Shown: positions 1 through 10,090, numbered from the stretch's first letter. The stretch: DNA of 64,000 nucleotides from Ischnura elegans (GCF_921293095.1 NC_060251.1:95900566-95964565); one strand, 5' to 3'. Notes: generated by a model not told the origin, from the sequence alone. A program made the numbers and translations.

Positions 1-1145
1 TAGAGCAACATGTAAATTGTGCTGCATAAGGAATAGTTATTAATTGCTTTAAATCAAGAATATAAACTAAATAAGAATAATGAACACTTCAAGCAGCAAG
101 ACAGTACTTGATTTGGCAAAATTCGGCAAAATCAAGTACTGTATTGAGCCATTTTCCATAACGTTTAAGGAATATATTAACTGTTATTTTTAAAAAGTTT
201 ATTAGTTAGTAAAAGAGTCCGTTTCCCCACTTTAAGAACGCGATTTAAGTCCATTCTCCATGGAATGCACTCAAAGAAAGAAACCTTTCAGTGCACCTCT
301 TGCAGTGCCCAGCGATTGCATAATGAGAGTCATTCGTAGCAATATTTATAAATTTTACTTTCTGGTGATTATTTTCTGTCACTAATATATCTGTTATCCA
401 CACATAAAAGTGAATGAGACCATATTGCATCCACCCGCTTGCCGCGTCGCCGTACTCTCCGCCGCCGCCGGCCAGAACCGGAGTCGTCCGTGCGTTCGAA
501 AAAACGATTTAAAATTCGGGGTTGCAAATTGGTGCAAGGTTTGACTTTAGATTCACAATATAGAAGCTTCAAAGAACGACATGATATAAGTTACTTAGTG
601 TAAGCCGGTGACAATGTCTACTTTTTTTCTACGTTTATGTAAAAAATTGGGTTGAAAACAGGCTCCGCCATTTTGTTATGTATCTATGGTTATTGATGAA
701 ACAAAATCTTTAAAAACCTTTCAAATGAAAGAATAAAAAGTGTCAATTAAGATGGTATAACAGTTTTGTCGATAAAACTATTTATAAAACCACTGCACGA
801 GGATAAAGTGGGCAATTTTCAGAAAAAATCGAGGGTGGTCGTTTTTCGCTAAATTTGCTCAACTTTGACCTCACATATATTGTTAAAGTGAAAACACAGG
901 ACCAAAATAATCTGGGTAGTTATGCACAATTTATTTGAGAATGTGAATGCGAAGTTTCAACTTCCTAGCTCAAAAAAATCGATTTTAAGGTTTTGGCCAG
1001 CTTTTTTCGATTCTAGCCCACTGTGCGGAGGGACCACGTGCTTCACTTTCGAACAGTTTAGTTTCGACCCGCACACAGAACACGAAGTATGGTTGAATGA
1101 AGTAGAGGTTCGGCCTACCGCCATTAGATGCATGGGGCACTCATA
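1..1145. other. Unannotated AT-rich stretch
   Basis: I see no coding region, tRNA-like box or terminal inverted repeat here. Open frames are short, overlap on both strands and show no family I recognise. The block around 430-500 is GC-rich, unlike its surroundings. Confidence 0.5.
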
Positions 1146-1147
1146 AT

Positions 1148-1810
1148 AGGGTAGTTTCCTTCATCAAAGAAAACGAAAGGCATTGATTGCGATTCGATAC
1201 CCACCATTAGTATATTCATAATACACAAATTATTTGGTTTTTGAAATACCGGTTTAGACGAATGGCAAGGGTCAAATTTTATCCTCAATTGAAAAAGGCC
1301 AGATTGGCGCCCATGCGATTCCACTCCACGTGACGTCACAGGGACCTAGTTTCTACACGAGAGGATAGGAGTTATACATCGTCTGAGGTTACCAATGCAT
1401 GCAATAGGCACAGAGCTCAGGGAAACATGTCTTAATAATCACCTACTAAAACTGGCTTAGGTCGGAAAGTTTTCTTCGTTTGATAAGGCATTAATAAACC
1501 TTTTTTAAGCCAAGCGCTACCATTCAGCAAGGCACTCAGCTACCCGCTGGCAGCCTGCGACGTATCAGCGCTAAGCCTCGCCTCAAGGTCACCTCACCGG
1601 GCGGGAGGGGGAACCAGAAATACGACGTACGGAGATATTTCCCGGCATTCATACTTGAGCGTCGCGTTTTCACGCGCTTGAAAATTTTCACTTTTCATTT
1701 AATCGCGAAAAATAGATATTGTCATTTAAAAATCTAAAAGCGTGAAATACGTACTCCAGGAGTAATAATCTTTCGATTAAGGCAATAAAAAAATAATAGA
1801 AAACCACCCT
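1148..1810 (+). mobile_element. MITE-AT copy 1 (663 bp, nonautonomous DNA element)
   Basis: The ends are inverted repeats, AGGGTAGTTTCC on the left and a decayed AAAACCACCCT on the right. The copy is flanked by AT on both sides. The interior matches seven other copies in the window (26377, 33381, 37141, 41395, 41713, 47471, 51344), including a conserved block containing CACGTGACGTCAC at about 1326-1338. There is no coding capacity. The terminal repeats and copy number point to a miniature inverted-repeat element. The superfamily is not clear, because the duplication is best read as the dinucleotide AT (see 26377). Confidence 0.85.
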
Positions 1811-2165
1811 ATTTTACCACTAACGGGAGAACGGTGAACACAAACTGGCCATTCGATTTTTAAGCTCGATGTTTTAATCTCTCTACACGCATATTAAACG
1901 TAATGGGTCGAAAGTATTCCCTCTTATCCCCCTCCACTCAACTTCTGGGATCGAAACTTAACTATGGGCAGCGGAGTTTCGACTAATTTATATTCGTTCC
2001 TGGGAGTAAGTTTCGTCCCGGGTCGAAACTAAATTTCTTTGTGATTTTAATTTCTTTGTGATTTTAATTTCGTGCGGGAACGAAACTAAACCTGGGTCTC
2101 TTATTTTTGTTTCCCTTAGGGTCGAATCGAAACATTTTCGTTTCGTTTCCCTTGCCATCCCTGCT
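1811..2165. repeat. Cluster of GTTTCGA / TCGAAAC motifs
   Basis: The segment repeatedly contains TCGAAACT or its complement AGTTTCGA, at about 1914, 1952, 1976, 2007, 2024, 2079 and 2117-2147. It includes a direct duplication of TTTCTTTGTGATTTTAAT near 2034-2069. The right edge (complement of 2144-2162) reads CAGGGATGGCAAGGGAAAC, which resembles a hAT terminus, but I could not find a matching left end. Probably a degraded nonautonomous element. Confidence 0.4.
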
Positions 2166-2171
2166 AATGAG

Positions 2172-2265
2172 ATATCACCAGCTCCCTGAGGACGATGGCC
2201 GAGTTAGCCATTGAAATGTCGGCAGCAGAAGACCCGGACCCGGGTGGAAACCCGAGAAGAATTCG
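2172..2265 (+). mobile_element. Penelope-like terminal fragment with hammerhead-like core
   Basis: CTGAGGA (2186-2192) is followed by a small hairpin, ATGGC (2195-2199) pairing with GCCAT (2207-2211), and then GAAA (2213-2216) and TGTCGGCAGCAGAAGAC. The order CUGANGA, stem II, GAAA is the conserved hammerhead ribozyme core, which is known from the terminal repeats of Penelope-like elements. The downstream TGGAAACCCGAGAA recurs at 8090. Stems I and III cannot be closed convincingly, so activity is not claimed. Confidence 0.45.
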
Positions 2266-2279
2266 TTTTAAAAAAGCAC

Positions 2280-2550
2280 TGCAGGAACAAGCCATACATG
2301 CGTGCGCGTGACTGCGTACAAAGTCACGCGCACGGGTGCAAAGTTAAATACACAAACGGATGAAGTTTGTAATGAAAAAATATTTGACCTAGCCGGGATT
2401 CGAACTCCGATCTCCCTATTGCCGGTCGGGTGTGTTAGCCAGTTACACCTCTTGTTCGGTAGAACCCATCCCGAAGTTCGCTCTGAGAAAATGGCTTGGT
2501 GGTGTAACTGGCTTATGGTGTATTTTTTCATGGCGAACTTCATCTATTAG
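2280..2550 (-). mobile_element. tRNA-derived SINE-like repeat
   Basis: On the minus strand, 2450-2385 has a tRNA-like head with a B box GTTCGAATCCC and an upstream A-box-like TAACTGGCTAACA. It does not fold into a full tRNA, so a SINE head is the better reading. Its tail region holds an inverted repeat at about 2301-2334: CGTGCGCGTGACT and AGTCACGCGCACG around a short loop. A related GTGACTG..GAAGTCAC motif occurs next to the similar element at 3040-3350. Confidence 0.5.
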
Positions 2551-3039
2551 TGTATTTTCGTTTTTAAAAAGTTGATAATTTCAGTCGTCACTTTGTGGAA
2601 TTTATAACTGACCATGAATAAGTAATATAACGGCAGAAGATTTTGTATGTTTCACAGAATTTTATTATTAACATAAATATGTTTCGGCAAATTATACCAT
2701 TTTCAAAGGGGAAAAATATACGTAAGTGGTCATAACTTTAGCCGATTAATTACTAAAAGCTGTGGACTATATAAAGGTATTTCCGTCATTATTTTATTTG
2801 CAACACGGTTCCACACAATATCGCCATCTAATATCTAAGTTCATCTTGAATGACCTTAGCCTTTTTATTTACCACATAAACTTTAATCCGATGGCCATGG
2901 TATACACGTAAGGGGTTCACCGTCAGGTCGAAACCATGGTCGTACAGAAAGAAATTTTATGTGAATAAAGTACATTTTAAATTTATTCAAGATTATTTTA
3001 CTTCTTTACCTGGACCACTTCGCACTTTTAAGATATTGT
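2551..3039. other. No recognisable feature
   Basis: AT-rich sequence with no gene, terminal repeat or tRNA-like box that I can support. Confidence 0.4.
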
Positions 3040-3350
3040 ATGTCGGCGTCCGAAATTTTCACACAGGATCTGAATCCGGGACCTCTCGTCCAACAGTCAA
3101 GCAATCTACCTGCTACACTACCAAGCTCCCCTACAGTATTCACAATTTTATGCAAATGAAACAACCTAAGTGAACAAGTATATAGGTGAAACAAAGGAGC
3201 CAAATTACAATTATTAGACTTATCGTATTCTGTAATGTATACAGCAATGATGAGATTTACCATGAAAAAATCACTTAAAATCCCCCATCGCAGGTCAGGT
3301 ATGCTAAACGTAAAAATTTACGCCCTTGCGAGTGACTGTTTACGAAGTCA
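3040..3350 (-). mobile_element. tRNA-derived SINE-like repeat
   Basis: Read on the minus strand, 3135-3065 gives a tRNA-like segment with GTGTAGCAGGTAGA as A-box-like sequence and GGTCCCGGATTCAGATCC as the B-box region. The flank at 3325-3355 carries GAGTGACTG..GAAGTCAC, shared with the SINE-like copy at 2280-2550. It is decayed and its ends are uncertain. Confidence 0.4.
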
Positions 3351-3795
3351 CTTTTTATACACAGTGCTCTGGAATTAAAAAAAAAAACATTTTTCACGAC
3401 GTAGGTTCCAGCGCAAGCGCTTTTGATTAAGCATTTAAAGCACAGAGAATTGTTTATTCCATTGAGGCCTCGAAAAGTTTTAATCAAGCATTTGAGGCGT
3501 GAAACAAATCTTAGTTTGCAGAGAGCATAGACACTGACAGAAGTATAACAGAAAATTATTCTTCTCAACCACATCCATAATTATGATAGGGCCTCCGAGG
3601 CAGCACTCGAATACGCTAAAAGTTTCTTCCTACATCGGGGAATAGAAACTGGAACGGTTATCAGAGGAAATATTGGACCCCTTCCCAATTAATACTCGGA
3701 TTTTTACGACTGGGTGGAAAAAATTTGAATTGTGAGGGCCTTTCTTGTATTTAGCATTTTATATTTTGTGCTTCGGACCTCATGCATTTTTATTC

Positions 3796-3862
3796 TGCAC
3801 TTTAACAGCCGACCGCATGGTCGACTTGTAACAATTAAAAAAATAATAATAATAATAATTGA
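3796..3862 (+). repeat. (AAT)n run, possible LINE or SINE tail
   Basis: A short unique segment ends in AAAAAAATAATAATAATAAT. Other LINE fragments in this window (36490, 62075) end in TTA repeats, so this may be the 3' end of a short retroposed copy. No coding part is visible. Confidence 0.3.
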
Positions 3863-4094
3863 TTTTTTTCTTTCGTTTGTCCTCTATGTTTAATGCAGTC
3901 CCTCCACGCAGGATCGCCATTGCATGCTTTACAGAAACTAGTAATTCGTGCTTCTCCCCTCCTTGCCCAAAACTTATTCATATCCGTAACACTCGTCTTC
4001 CTTTTAAAATTCCCCATTGCTATTCGAGCAGCTATTTATTCATTCATTTCGGGAAATTAAGATTTGATTAGGGGATAGTTTTCACAAAATGAAA

Positions 4095-4500
4095 TGGTTC
4101 TTGTACTCGAAGATTACAGTCAAATAACTAACCAAACCTCCAGAAAGATACAATAAATATTAACATAAATATTTCCTTATGGTCATGGCTATGGAACTAC
4201 CCACGCTTTCGAGTCAAGGTTCTCTTACATGAGTCACAATGGCTCACGCGAATTGATATTTTCTTCAATCCAGTCGTTAAATTAATGAGCGCCATTGACC
4301 CATGACCTTAGCCCCTACGATATCTCTATCGTTTACTGTATTTTATTCCAGTATATCCCCCCAAGGATATCGATATATAGGAAGTAAGCTGTTTTTAAAT
4401 TACATACAAGGCATCGCATTGTGTAAGAATTTGATAAAGCTACGTAATAGCATTTAGGCTATGCTCTAGAAACATTTTTCGAACTATACAACTGAATTTT
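4095..4500 (-). repeat. Dispersed repeat family R, inverted copy
   Basis: The complement of this segment matches 18100-18460. Shared landmarks are the CTAGAGCAT region, TTTATCAAATTCTTA, GGCGCTCATTAA, and the segment running into ACCTCCAGAAAGATACAATA. A third short piece lies at 16035-16080. There is no coding capacity and the ends are not defined, so the class is unknown. Confidence 0.5.
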
Positions 4501-4816
4501 CCGATCTGCATTATCTTCGTGCATAATTCTTTCAATCATAAACGTATAACACATTGAAAATGCTACGTAAAAATATTTATACAATACTTTCGAATCATTT
4601 TTCATGAGTATCTTCATACGTAACCGTCTCAAGGAAACGCTTTCTTTAAAAATCCAGGTATTTAATTATCTGACAGCAATAATTTCTTCTGCCGATTTTG
4701 CATAACGATTAAATTAAACATGGCCAGAAAATTGGGGGATTGTTCGACGTTTGGGGGGAGGAACACTTGCTGGGGGGGTGTATTTGGGGGGATCCATCTG
4801 GGAAGACTCCTATATA

Positions 4817-4893
4817 GGCCGCTATACACGGTGAATGATCATGCGAATGATCATGCTGAATGATCACGTGATCATTCGCAGGATCACGCGAGC
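4817..4893 (+). repeat. GATCAT palindrome cluster, mini-element relative of 5399-5467
   Basis: It starts GGCCGCTATACACGGTG and then repeats GAATGATCAT/C several times, including the self-complementary TGATCACGTGATCA. The first half matches the compact inverted-repeat element at 5399-5467. The start resembles PIF/Harbinger-type MITE ends such as that at 10091. This copy lacks a clear right terminus. Confidence 0.45.
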
Positions 4894-5398
4894 AAAATAG
4901 AACATCTTCTAATTTTCACTGAATGATCATGCTATCTTCCCTTTGTTAAATCTTCCATCCATGTTTAAGCGGAGATAGTGCTCTAATGTTATCTTTCTGC
5001 ATAAGCTATTAAATAACCTAGTTGATTCCCCTGTCCTACTAAGAGAAATATTCATGAAAGTTCCTTCTTACTCCACTAGATGTGACACTCTTTTTGATAA
5101 CAGCCATCACTCACGCAACTACACTTACTTTTCCCCATTACAGCAAATAATGCGTGACGGCAATTTATGTCTCAAAGTGAACCTATTTTTTTATTCTTTA
5201 TACCTTCTATAATGAGGTACCTGAAAGGAATACCAGATAAGATGTTACCTAATACTTAATTAACTATTACAATATGTATATTATTGTCACTGTTATGATA
5301 TTTTATGGCATTTTATAAAGAATTTTATGGTTTGTAATTTGGCCTGGGCCCGTTAATTAATAACATATGGAAATATGAAGGTTCATTCGCGAATTTTT

Positions 5399-5467
5399 CC
5401 GTCATACACGGTGAATGATCACGCGTATGATCATGCCGAATGATCATGATCACGCCGTGTATAACGG
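5399..5467. mobile_element. 69-bp inverted-repeat mini-element
   Basis: CCGTCATACACGGTG on the left is matched by the inverted CGCCGTGTATAACGG on the right. Between them are repeated GATCA words. The whole unit can fold into one hairpin. Two related clusters in 600 bp suggest a very short MITE. I cannot identify the target duplication. Confidence 0.5.
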
Positions 5468-6029
5468 ATAACAAAACCCGAAATTTTCCCCGAGGAAAGG
5501 GTAGAGAACTCCAAGACATCCCCAGCTCGCTACTGCCTCTCACAGTCAGTGAAACTAAAGCAGGATTAACGCTAATTTTTCATTCTCGAATTGCCTAACT
5601 TTTCCCCGATTTAGAGTCTCAATTCTTTTACTTCCCTGAATTTCTTTCGATGGTAAAACATTCGGGGATAGAAATTTTGTAGAAAAATATCTCAAGTACA
5701 GTGTGAAAAAACTCCTTAAGTCTAGGAATGTAACATTTTTCAGTCGAAATTCAAACTGTGGTTCATTCAGAATCCAAGACATACAAAGTTAAGACTGCAC
5801 CTCCTGAGAATTTTGTGAGAGATGGGTTAGTTTCGAACTCTTAAAATCATTGCAAGTCACAAACTCAATAATAACGAATGTTAAATGTGTGAGTCTCGGC
5901 TTTCGGGCGTACCTGAGCGTTGAGTTGTCCATAGGTGACGACAATTTCTACAGCCAACCTGGAGGAACGGTCGAAAACCAAGACTCACATGGAGAAACGC
6001 CACGGAAACCTTAGATCTAACATGTTAAA
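5468..6029. other. No recognisable feature
   Basis: I see no gene or mobile element. The minus-strand frames at 5325-5543 and 5555-5782 have no recognisable domain and are treated as chance. Confidence 0.4.
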
Positions 6030-6610
6030 TGTATTATTATCGAGTGGTACATTCACATTAATTGCCATTAGAATAAAACTCCCCGGGACTGGGAATCGAA
6101 CCACGAACCTTTGACTTTCCGGGCTACTGCGCAGACCACTACGGTATCCATACTATCCAGGTAAATGGTAGTTGATGTTTCCAAGGGCTGAATCAGAATT
6201 TATTTCTGGGGGTGGCACAAGGATCTGACAGGCAAACGGACTTCTCATATTTGGGATTCAAAGCAACATACAACAATTACTGTACGACATGTTGTCTTTA
6301 TTTTAATGTGGAAGTTATTAATATGAAATCAAATGATTAAGGCTCCGTAATACACACAAAACGAACGTAATGGTAACCTTACTAAATATCTTGCCTATAT
6401 TTTGAGCGCCAGGGGGGGGGGGCACGTGTCCCTCCCCCAAATCCGCCTATGATTGTTACCACTGAGTAATTTCCATGGGAATTCAGGAACCAGGATAGCG
6501 TGGTGGTCTGCGCAGTTTCCCAGAAAGCCAAAAGGGCCGTGGTTACATTCCCGGTCCAGGGAAATTTTCCTCATGACAAATTACGTGAAGACCCCTAGCG
6601 TATCTACCGA
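6030..6610. repeat. tRNA-like inverted arms (foldback or head-to-head SINE)
   Basis: The left arm (6030-6160) is the inverse of the right arm (about 6475-6610). Each carries the same tRNA-like segment: GTGGTCTGCGCAG as A-box-like sequence, then GAAAGCCAAAGGTTCGTGG and a B box near GGTTCGATTCCC (GGTTACATTCCC in the right arm). The hAT-N4 element at 6181-6451 lies between the arms. The same two-arm layout occurs at 21010-21150 and 43880-45935, and single arms occur at 20777 and 25630, so the inverted arrangement looks like a property of the family. Confidence 0.6.
6181..6451 (-). mobile_element. hAT-N4 nonautonomous element, inverted copy
   Basis: The interior is the complement of the 14711-14983 copy, sharing ATCTCAAATATGAGAAG-like and TTACGTTCGTTTTGTGT-like blocks. 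The ends CAAGGGCTGAATCAG and AAATCCGCCTATG are decayed forms of CAGGGGCGGATCCAG. The flanks GATGTTTCC and GATTGTTACC resemble each other but do not form a clean 8-bp duplication. Confidence 0.6.
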
Positions 6611-6742
6611 GTAGCAAGTTAAAAAAAAAATTCCTGAAATTTACAGGTTTTCCTGAGATTCTGCTTCCATTAGCATCCAATTACCCTCCTTCCAATAGTC
6701 CTCCAAAACACCCCCTACTCAAGAACCACTAGTGGTCCACTG

Positions 6743-6895
6743 CAGGGGCGCAGCTAGGAATTAAGACTGGGCGTTTAGGCGAAACTAATACTGAGGTGTC
6801 AGGGGGGTATGGAATACCCACCAGGGTAAGAGGGAGAAATGGGGCCCTCTCCCTTAAATTTTTAAGATAAATGGTTCAAAAAGGTGAGGAACACT
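6743..6895 (-). mobile_element. hAT-N2 element, truncated inverted copy
   Basis: CAGGGGCGCAGCTAGGAATTAAG begins an inverted match to the 3' half of the hAT-N2 copies at 25782, 32103, 49111 and 52310. It includes the GGTATGGAATACCCACCAGG block. The match stops near 6895, so the rest is missing. Confidence 0.6.
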
Positions 6896-6939
6896 TTATT
6901 GATCTTTACACTATTCCAGGTAGACCCAAAATGTGTTGT

Positions 6940-7155
6940 CACCTACCATACTTATATTCAACTCGTAATGCTGACCGGCTCAGTGATCCGATATTTACGA
7001 AGAAATGGGCTGTTATTGGGGCTGTCAACCAAATTTAGATTCGTGTTGATGTGGCAAATTGAATTCATCACCTTTTTAGTGCTACGCAAGTATAAATACA
7101 GGCCAGCAGTTGTGCGATACAGTAGAAATAAAGAAAACGACTATGTGCAAAACTA
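6940..7155 (+). repeat. Diverged third copy of the 27034/28546 duplicated segment
   Basis: GGCTCAGTGATCCGA, AAATTCATCA and TTTTTAGTGCTA occur in the same order as in 26360-27140 and 28546-28670. The match is interrupted by small gaps. The open frame at 6884-7156 is therefore repeat sequence and not a gene. Confidence 0.45.
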
Positions 7156-7277
7156 AACCCTGATTAATGTTTAAAAAAAACCTAAACGTTGGCAAACAGC
7201 TTTTTGCATTATATGACCTATACTCCAGGAATTTTTTAATCTTTAGTAGAAATACAGTTCATGGTCAGGGCACCAAC

Positions 7278-7739
7278 CAGTGGCGAAACTAGGAACATGC
7301 TTTGGGAGAGAAGGGATGGGATGGCCTTAGGTGGCGACCCCTTCCCCCAGACAACGGGGGGTCCGGAAAATTTTTTGAAAAATACATGCCTAGAAATACA
7401 TTTTACATCATTTTTCACTAAAAATTCAGCTTTAAGTACATGCAGTTATTATACGTCATAACTAGGCAATAGTTTAAAATATTTTTTCATTTCTCTGAGG
7501 TTTTGGGGGGGATCTATCCCCTCATCCGTCCCCATAGTCGGTGGCGCCGGGGTGAAGTCCCCGACTGCTAACTTTGAGGTCGCGGGATCAAATCTCGCCT
7601 GGGTGGATTGATCACCATCCAGGGCATAGATGTTTGTGATTGTCAAACAAGTTAATTGTAAGAGAGGACAATGCTGTCCTTAATTATATTGAAAAATAAA
7701 GACGAAATTATAATTGTTATTATTATAGTTACGCCACTG
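7278..7739 (+). mobile_element. hAT-N1 element with nested SINE
   Basis: Termini are CAGTGGCGAAACTAGG and ATAGTTACGCCACTG. The flanking 8-bp duplication GCACCAAC is perfect (7270-7277 and 7740-7747). An 8-bp duplication with CAG..CTG ends is the hAT signature. The interior matches 21519-21786. About 200 bp of extra sequence at 7523-7728 is a SINE inserted just before the right terminus. There is no transposase, so it depended on an autonomous relative. Confidence 0.85.
7523..7728 (+). mobile_element. tRNA-derived SINE inside hAT-N1
   Basis: The head has GGTGAAGTCCCCGACTGCTAA and GGTCGCGGGATCAAATCTCGCC, a tRNA-like B-box region. A body of about 110 bp follows and then an AT-rich tail ending in TTATTATTAT. 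The hAT-N1 sequence continues on both sides (ATAGT on both borders), so this inserted after the DNA element was in place. Confidence 0.65.
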
Positions 7740-7803
7740 GCACCAACGTAATTCTCTTGTGACGAGGAACGTACCGTACCTCGAAACGTTTGAGACAGAA
7801 GAC

Positions 7804-8069
7804 CAGTAGCGCAGCCAGGAATTTCGTTCGGGGGGGGGAGGGGTCTAAAATCAGGGGGAAATTTTTTTTAAAAACAGGGTAGGTACTAAGCAGAGGATTT
7901 TAAACTAATTTTAATGCTTTTCACAATCGAAAAAACTTCATTTGTTAAAAAAATATTTTGTAAATTCATGATTTTTCAATATTTTGTTATCTTTTATGGA
8001 GAAAAATAATAGTATTTTTATGTTTCGGGGGGAGAGAGGGGGGTCCGGACCCCCCTGGCTACGCCACTG
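7804..8069 (+). mobile_element. hAT-N3 nonautonomous element
   Basis: Termini are CAGTAGCGCAGCCAGG and CCTGGCTACGCCACTG. Flanks CAGAAGAC and CAATAGAC match at 6 of 8 positions. The interior (GGGTACTAAG, ATTCATGATTTTTCAATATTTTGTT) matches the inverted copy at 29526-29781. It is noncoding. Confidence 0.75.
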
Positions 8070-8703
8070 CAATAGACACTCTCACCCCGTTGGAAACCCG
8101 AGAAAACTTTATTCGGTCCATTCGCCGGAAAAGCACCAGATATTTCTCCTTTATTATTCCTCTAACTCAGGAGAGATCTCATCCGTTCGATCTATTGGGA
8201 TTCTCTCGCGGCTGGGGGAAGCGCAGTGATACGCAGTATGGAGGAAGGAAGTCACACACACTCACTCACTCACACCAACGCCCTCACAAACACAACCAGA
8301 CCGGATTCCAAATGACCTTTTTTTTCACTCTCCAAGCTTTCTTCCCCACTCCCCCAGAATGCCTCCTCTCCTCCAATCGAGTAGTAAACAAGCTGCCGTC
8401 TCCCGGAAGTGACGTCGCGGGATCATCGACGCTGAGCCGCCGACTCCGCTGAGGTCATAAAACACCGCCAGGGGGCGCGATCTGACGGTAGCTCCCGATA
8501 ACGCGCTATAACACCCCTTCCTCTGCGGTAAATTATCATCGGGGGTAATCCGTCGATCGCGTAAGGGAGCAGGGCGAGGGGAGTGCGAGATGATAGGGTT
8601 CCACTGAACTAGGAGGCAATGCCACGAATATTACACGGGAGGATACAGGTCGTTGCCTTTTACCCCGGAGAGATTGCAGTCAATTTCTCTACACGGCGCA
8701 TAT
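8070..8703. other. Unannotated, GC-richer stretch with a Penelope-like scrap
   Basis: TTGGAAACCCGAGAAAAC at 8090-8107 matches the segment after the hammerhead-like core at 2265, so the left part may be a Penelope-like remnant. The 120-codon plus-strand frame at 8090-8452 overlaps others, lacks a recognisable domain and ends in low-complexity sequence. I do not call it a gene. Confidence 0.35.
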
Positions 8704-8704
8704 A

Positions 8705-9052
8705 ATGCAAGGGCGTACCCAGGATCGTAACTAGGGGCGGGGGGGCAAGCCATGGTCTAGGGGAGGGCAAGCCAAGTTGTGAGATTTTAGCATGGAAAAG
8801 GTGACTTAAACCAACATTTCAAGAAAATTATAACAGCGATTTATTAGTTTATGAGATTATTTCCTTGAAAAATTTGTTTTATTTTAATTACACATCTTAT
8901 AATGATACATATAATTTTTCGTGGTGTCAAAGAAAATTTGTTGAATACTTTCGTTTCAATTCACTGCTGATTTTGCTTAAAGACTTTTGCGATTTTTGCT
9001 TCTAGAGGGGGGAGCAGCTGCCCCCCTCTGTCCCTGGCTGGATACGCCCATG
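8705..9052 (+). mobile_element. hAT-N5 nonautonomous element
   Basis: AAGGGCGTACCCAGG on the left is inverted in CTGGATACGCCCATG on the right. Flanks CGCATATA and CGCCTATA match at 7 of 8 positions. The interior (GCAAGCCATGGTCTAGGGG, AAGAAAATTATAACAGCG) matches inverted copies at 9165-10045 and 10543-10835 and a fragment at 32620. It is noncoding. Confidence 0.75.
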
Positions 9053-9439
9053 CGCCTATATGGTATGCAATACCTCTCAGCGATGATTAATCTGTAATTA
9101 TCAATAATTAGTAATTTTGTCACTTCATGATAAGTACTCCTTAAACTGCGAGACTGCGTACTAGTCTTAGGCAGCTGCTCCCCCTTAGAAGAAAAAATCG
9201 CAAAAGTCTTTAAGGAAAATCAGGACTGGATTGAAATGAAAGTTTTCAACAAATTTTCTTTAAACCCACGAAAAATGATGTAGGTAACCAAAATAAAACT
9301 ATTTTTTTCAAGAAAATAATTACATAAACCTATAAAGCGCTGTAATAATTTTCTTGATATGCTGGTTTCATTCACCTTTTCAGTTCTAAAATGTTACAAC
9401 TTGACAGGGCCTCCCACAGACCTCTTGTGGCCCAGGGTA

Positions 9440-9960
9440 CATCTACATCTACATCTACATAATACCCCGCAAGCCGCCTAAAAGGCGTGTGGCAGGGGGT
9501 GTTAGGACACCAGCCGTTTACAGCTATTTAAAAAAAAAAAAGAAGTGCTCTAACGAGGTTGGGACAAGCGTTTATTAAAGTCCTTTATTGTTCGGGGGAA
9601 AAACGAATTCTTATATCTATCCGTTCGGCTAAAAATCTCTCTTAATTTATCGCTTCTGTCGGACCTGGAAATATAGTGTGGCTCTAAGATTATGTTCTCT
9701 GTGTCGCTCTTAAATATATCCATTCTTAATTGTTCAAGCAATCTAAGCCTAGCGCGCAGCCTCCGAGTCTCCAACGGCTCCCAGCCTAATTCGCTTAACA
9801 TCTGGGTAACACTGTCTGTACGCCCGTAGCGGTTTTTGACGAAACGCGCTAGAGGTAGATTTAGGGTGTGAGGCCCTCCTTCCCCGACGAGAAATATATC
9901 ATTCGAACTCTAACTAATACTCTCTACCTTAACTCTGTGACCTGGGGCAGTCTACCCTAT
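9440..9960 (-). mobile_element. CR1/L2-type LINE 3' end
   Basis: On the minus strand the fragment ends in a TAGATG microsatellite (9440-9462), preceded by the 3' segment GCGGCTTGCGGGGTATTATG. The same 3' end occurs at 49763 (minus) and 56225 (plus). Upstream of it lies the C-terminal coding piece at 9550-9801. The 5' end is truncated within the hAT-N6 element. Confidence 0.75.
9550..9801 (-). pseudogene. LINE reverse transcriptase polyprotein, C-terminal fragment
   Basis: The 83-residue frame begins MLSELGWEPLETRRLRARL and contains SFFPRTIKDFNKRL. These match the end of CR1/L2-like polyproteins and parallel 12350-12000 of the longer copy in this window (MLHELGWESLQERRS and a SFFPRATKD-type segment). 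It holds none of the reverse transcriptase catalytic motifs, which lie upstream in the full element. It is a 5'-truncated retrotransposition product and is not expected to be functional. Confidence 0.75.
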
Positions 9961-10090
9961 CTGCTCCAGCCCCTGTGGGCGGCCCTGCAACTTCAACGAC
10001 CATAGCTTGCCCCTCCTCCTAGTTTTGATTCTGGGTACGCCCCTGAATCGAGAATAGATATCTCAGAGCGACACGGAGAACATCGCATTA

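Larger units (their letters stand above)
9405..9987. mobile_element. hAT-N6 element nested in hAT-N5, itself interrupted by a LINE
   Basis: Termini are CAGGGCCTCCCACAG and CTGTGGGCGGCCCTG, a near-perfect inverted pair. Flanks CAACTTGA (9397-9404) and CAACTTCA (9988-9995) match at 7 of 8 positions. Most of the interior is the LINE end at 9440-9960. Confidence 0.75.
9165..10045 (-). mobile_element. hAT-N5 element, inverted copy split by a nested insertion
   Basis: The 9165-9404 part (GCAGCTGCTCCCCCTTAGAAG to TTACAACTTGA) continues at 9996-10045 (CGACCATAGCTTGCCCC to GGGTACGCCCCTG). The gap between them is exactly one complete hAT-N6 element with its own duplication. The outer left terminus is decayed. 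Confidence 0.7.

Noticed and set aside
1124..1339. Minus-strand frames beginning MTSRGVxSHGRQSG at 1339, 41904 and 47662
   Set aside because: The same peptide recurs because it lies within the MITE-AT family. It is not a conserved gene.
8090..8452. A 120-codon plus-strand frame
   Set aside because: It has no recognisable domain, starts in a Penelope-like scrap and contains a low-complexity CACTCACTCACAC stretch.
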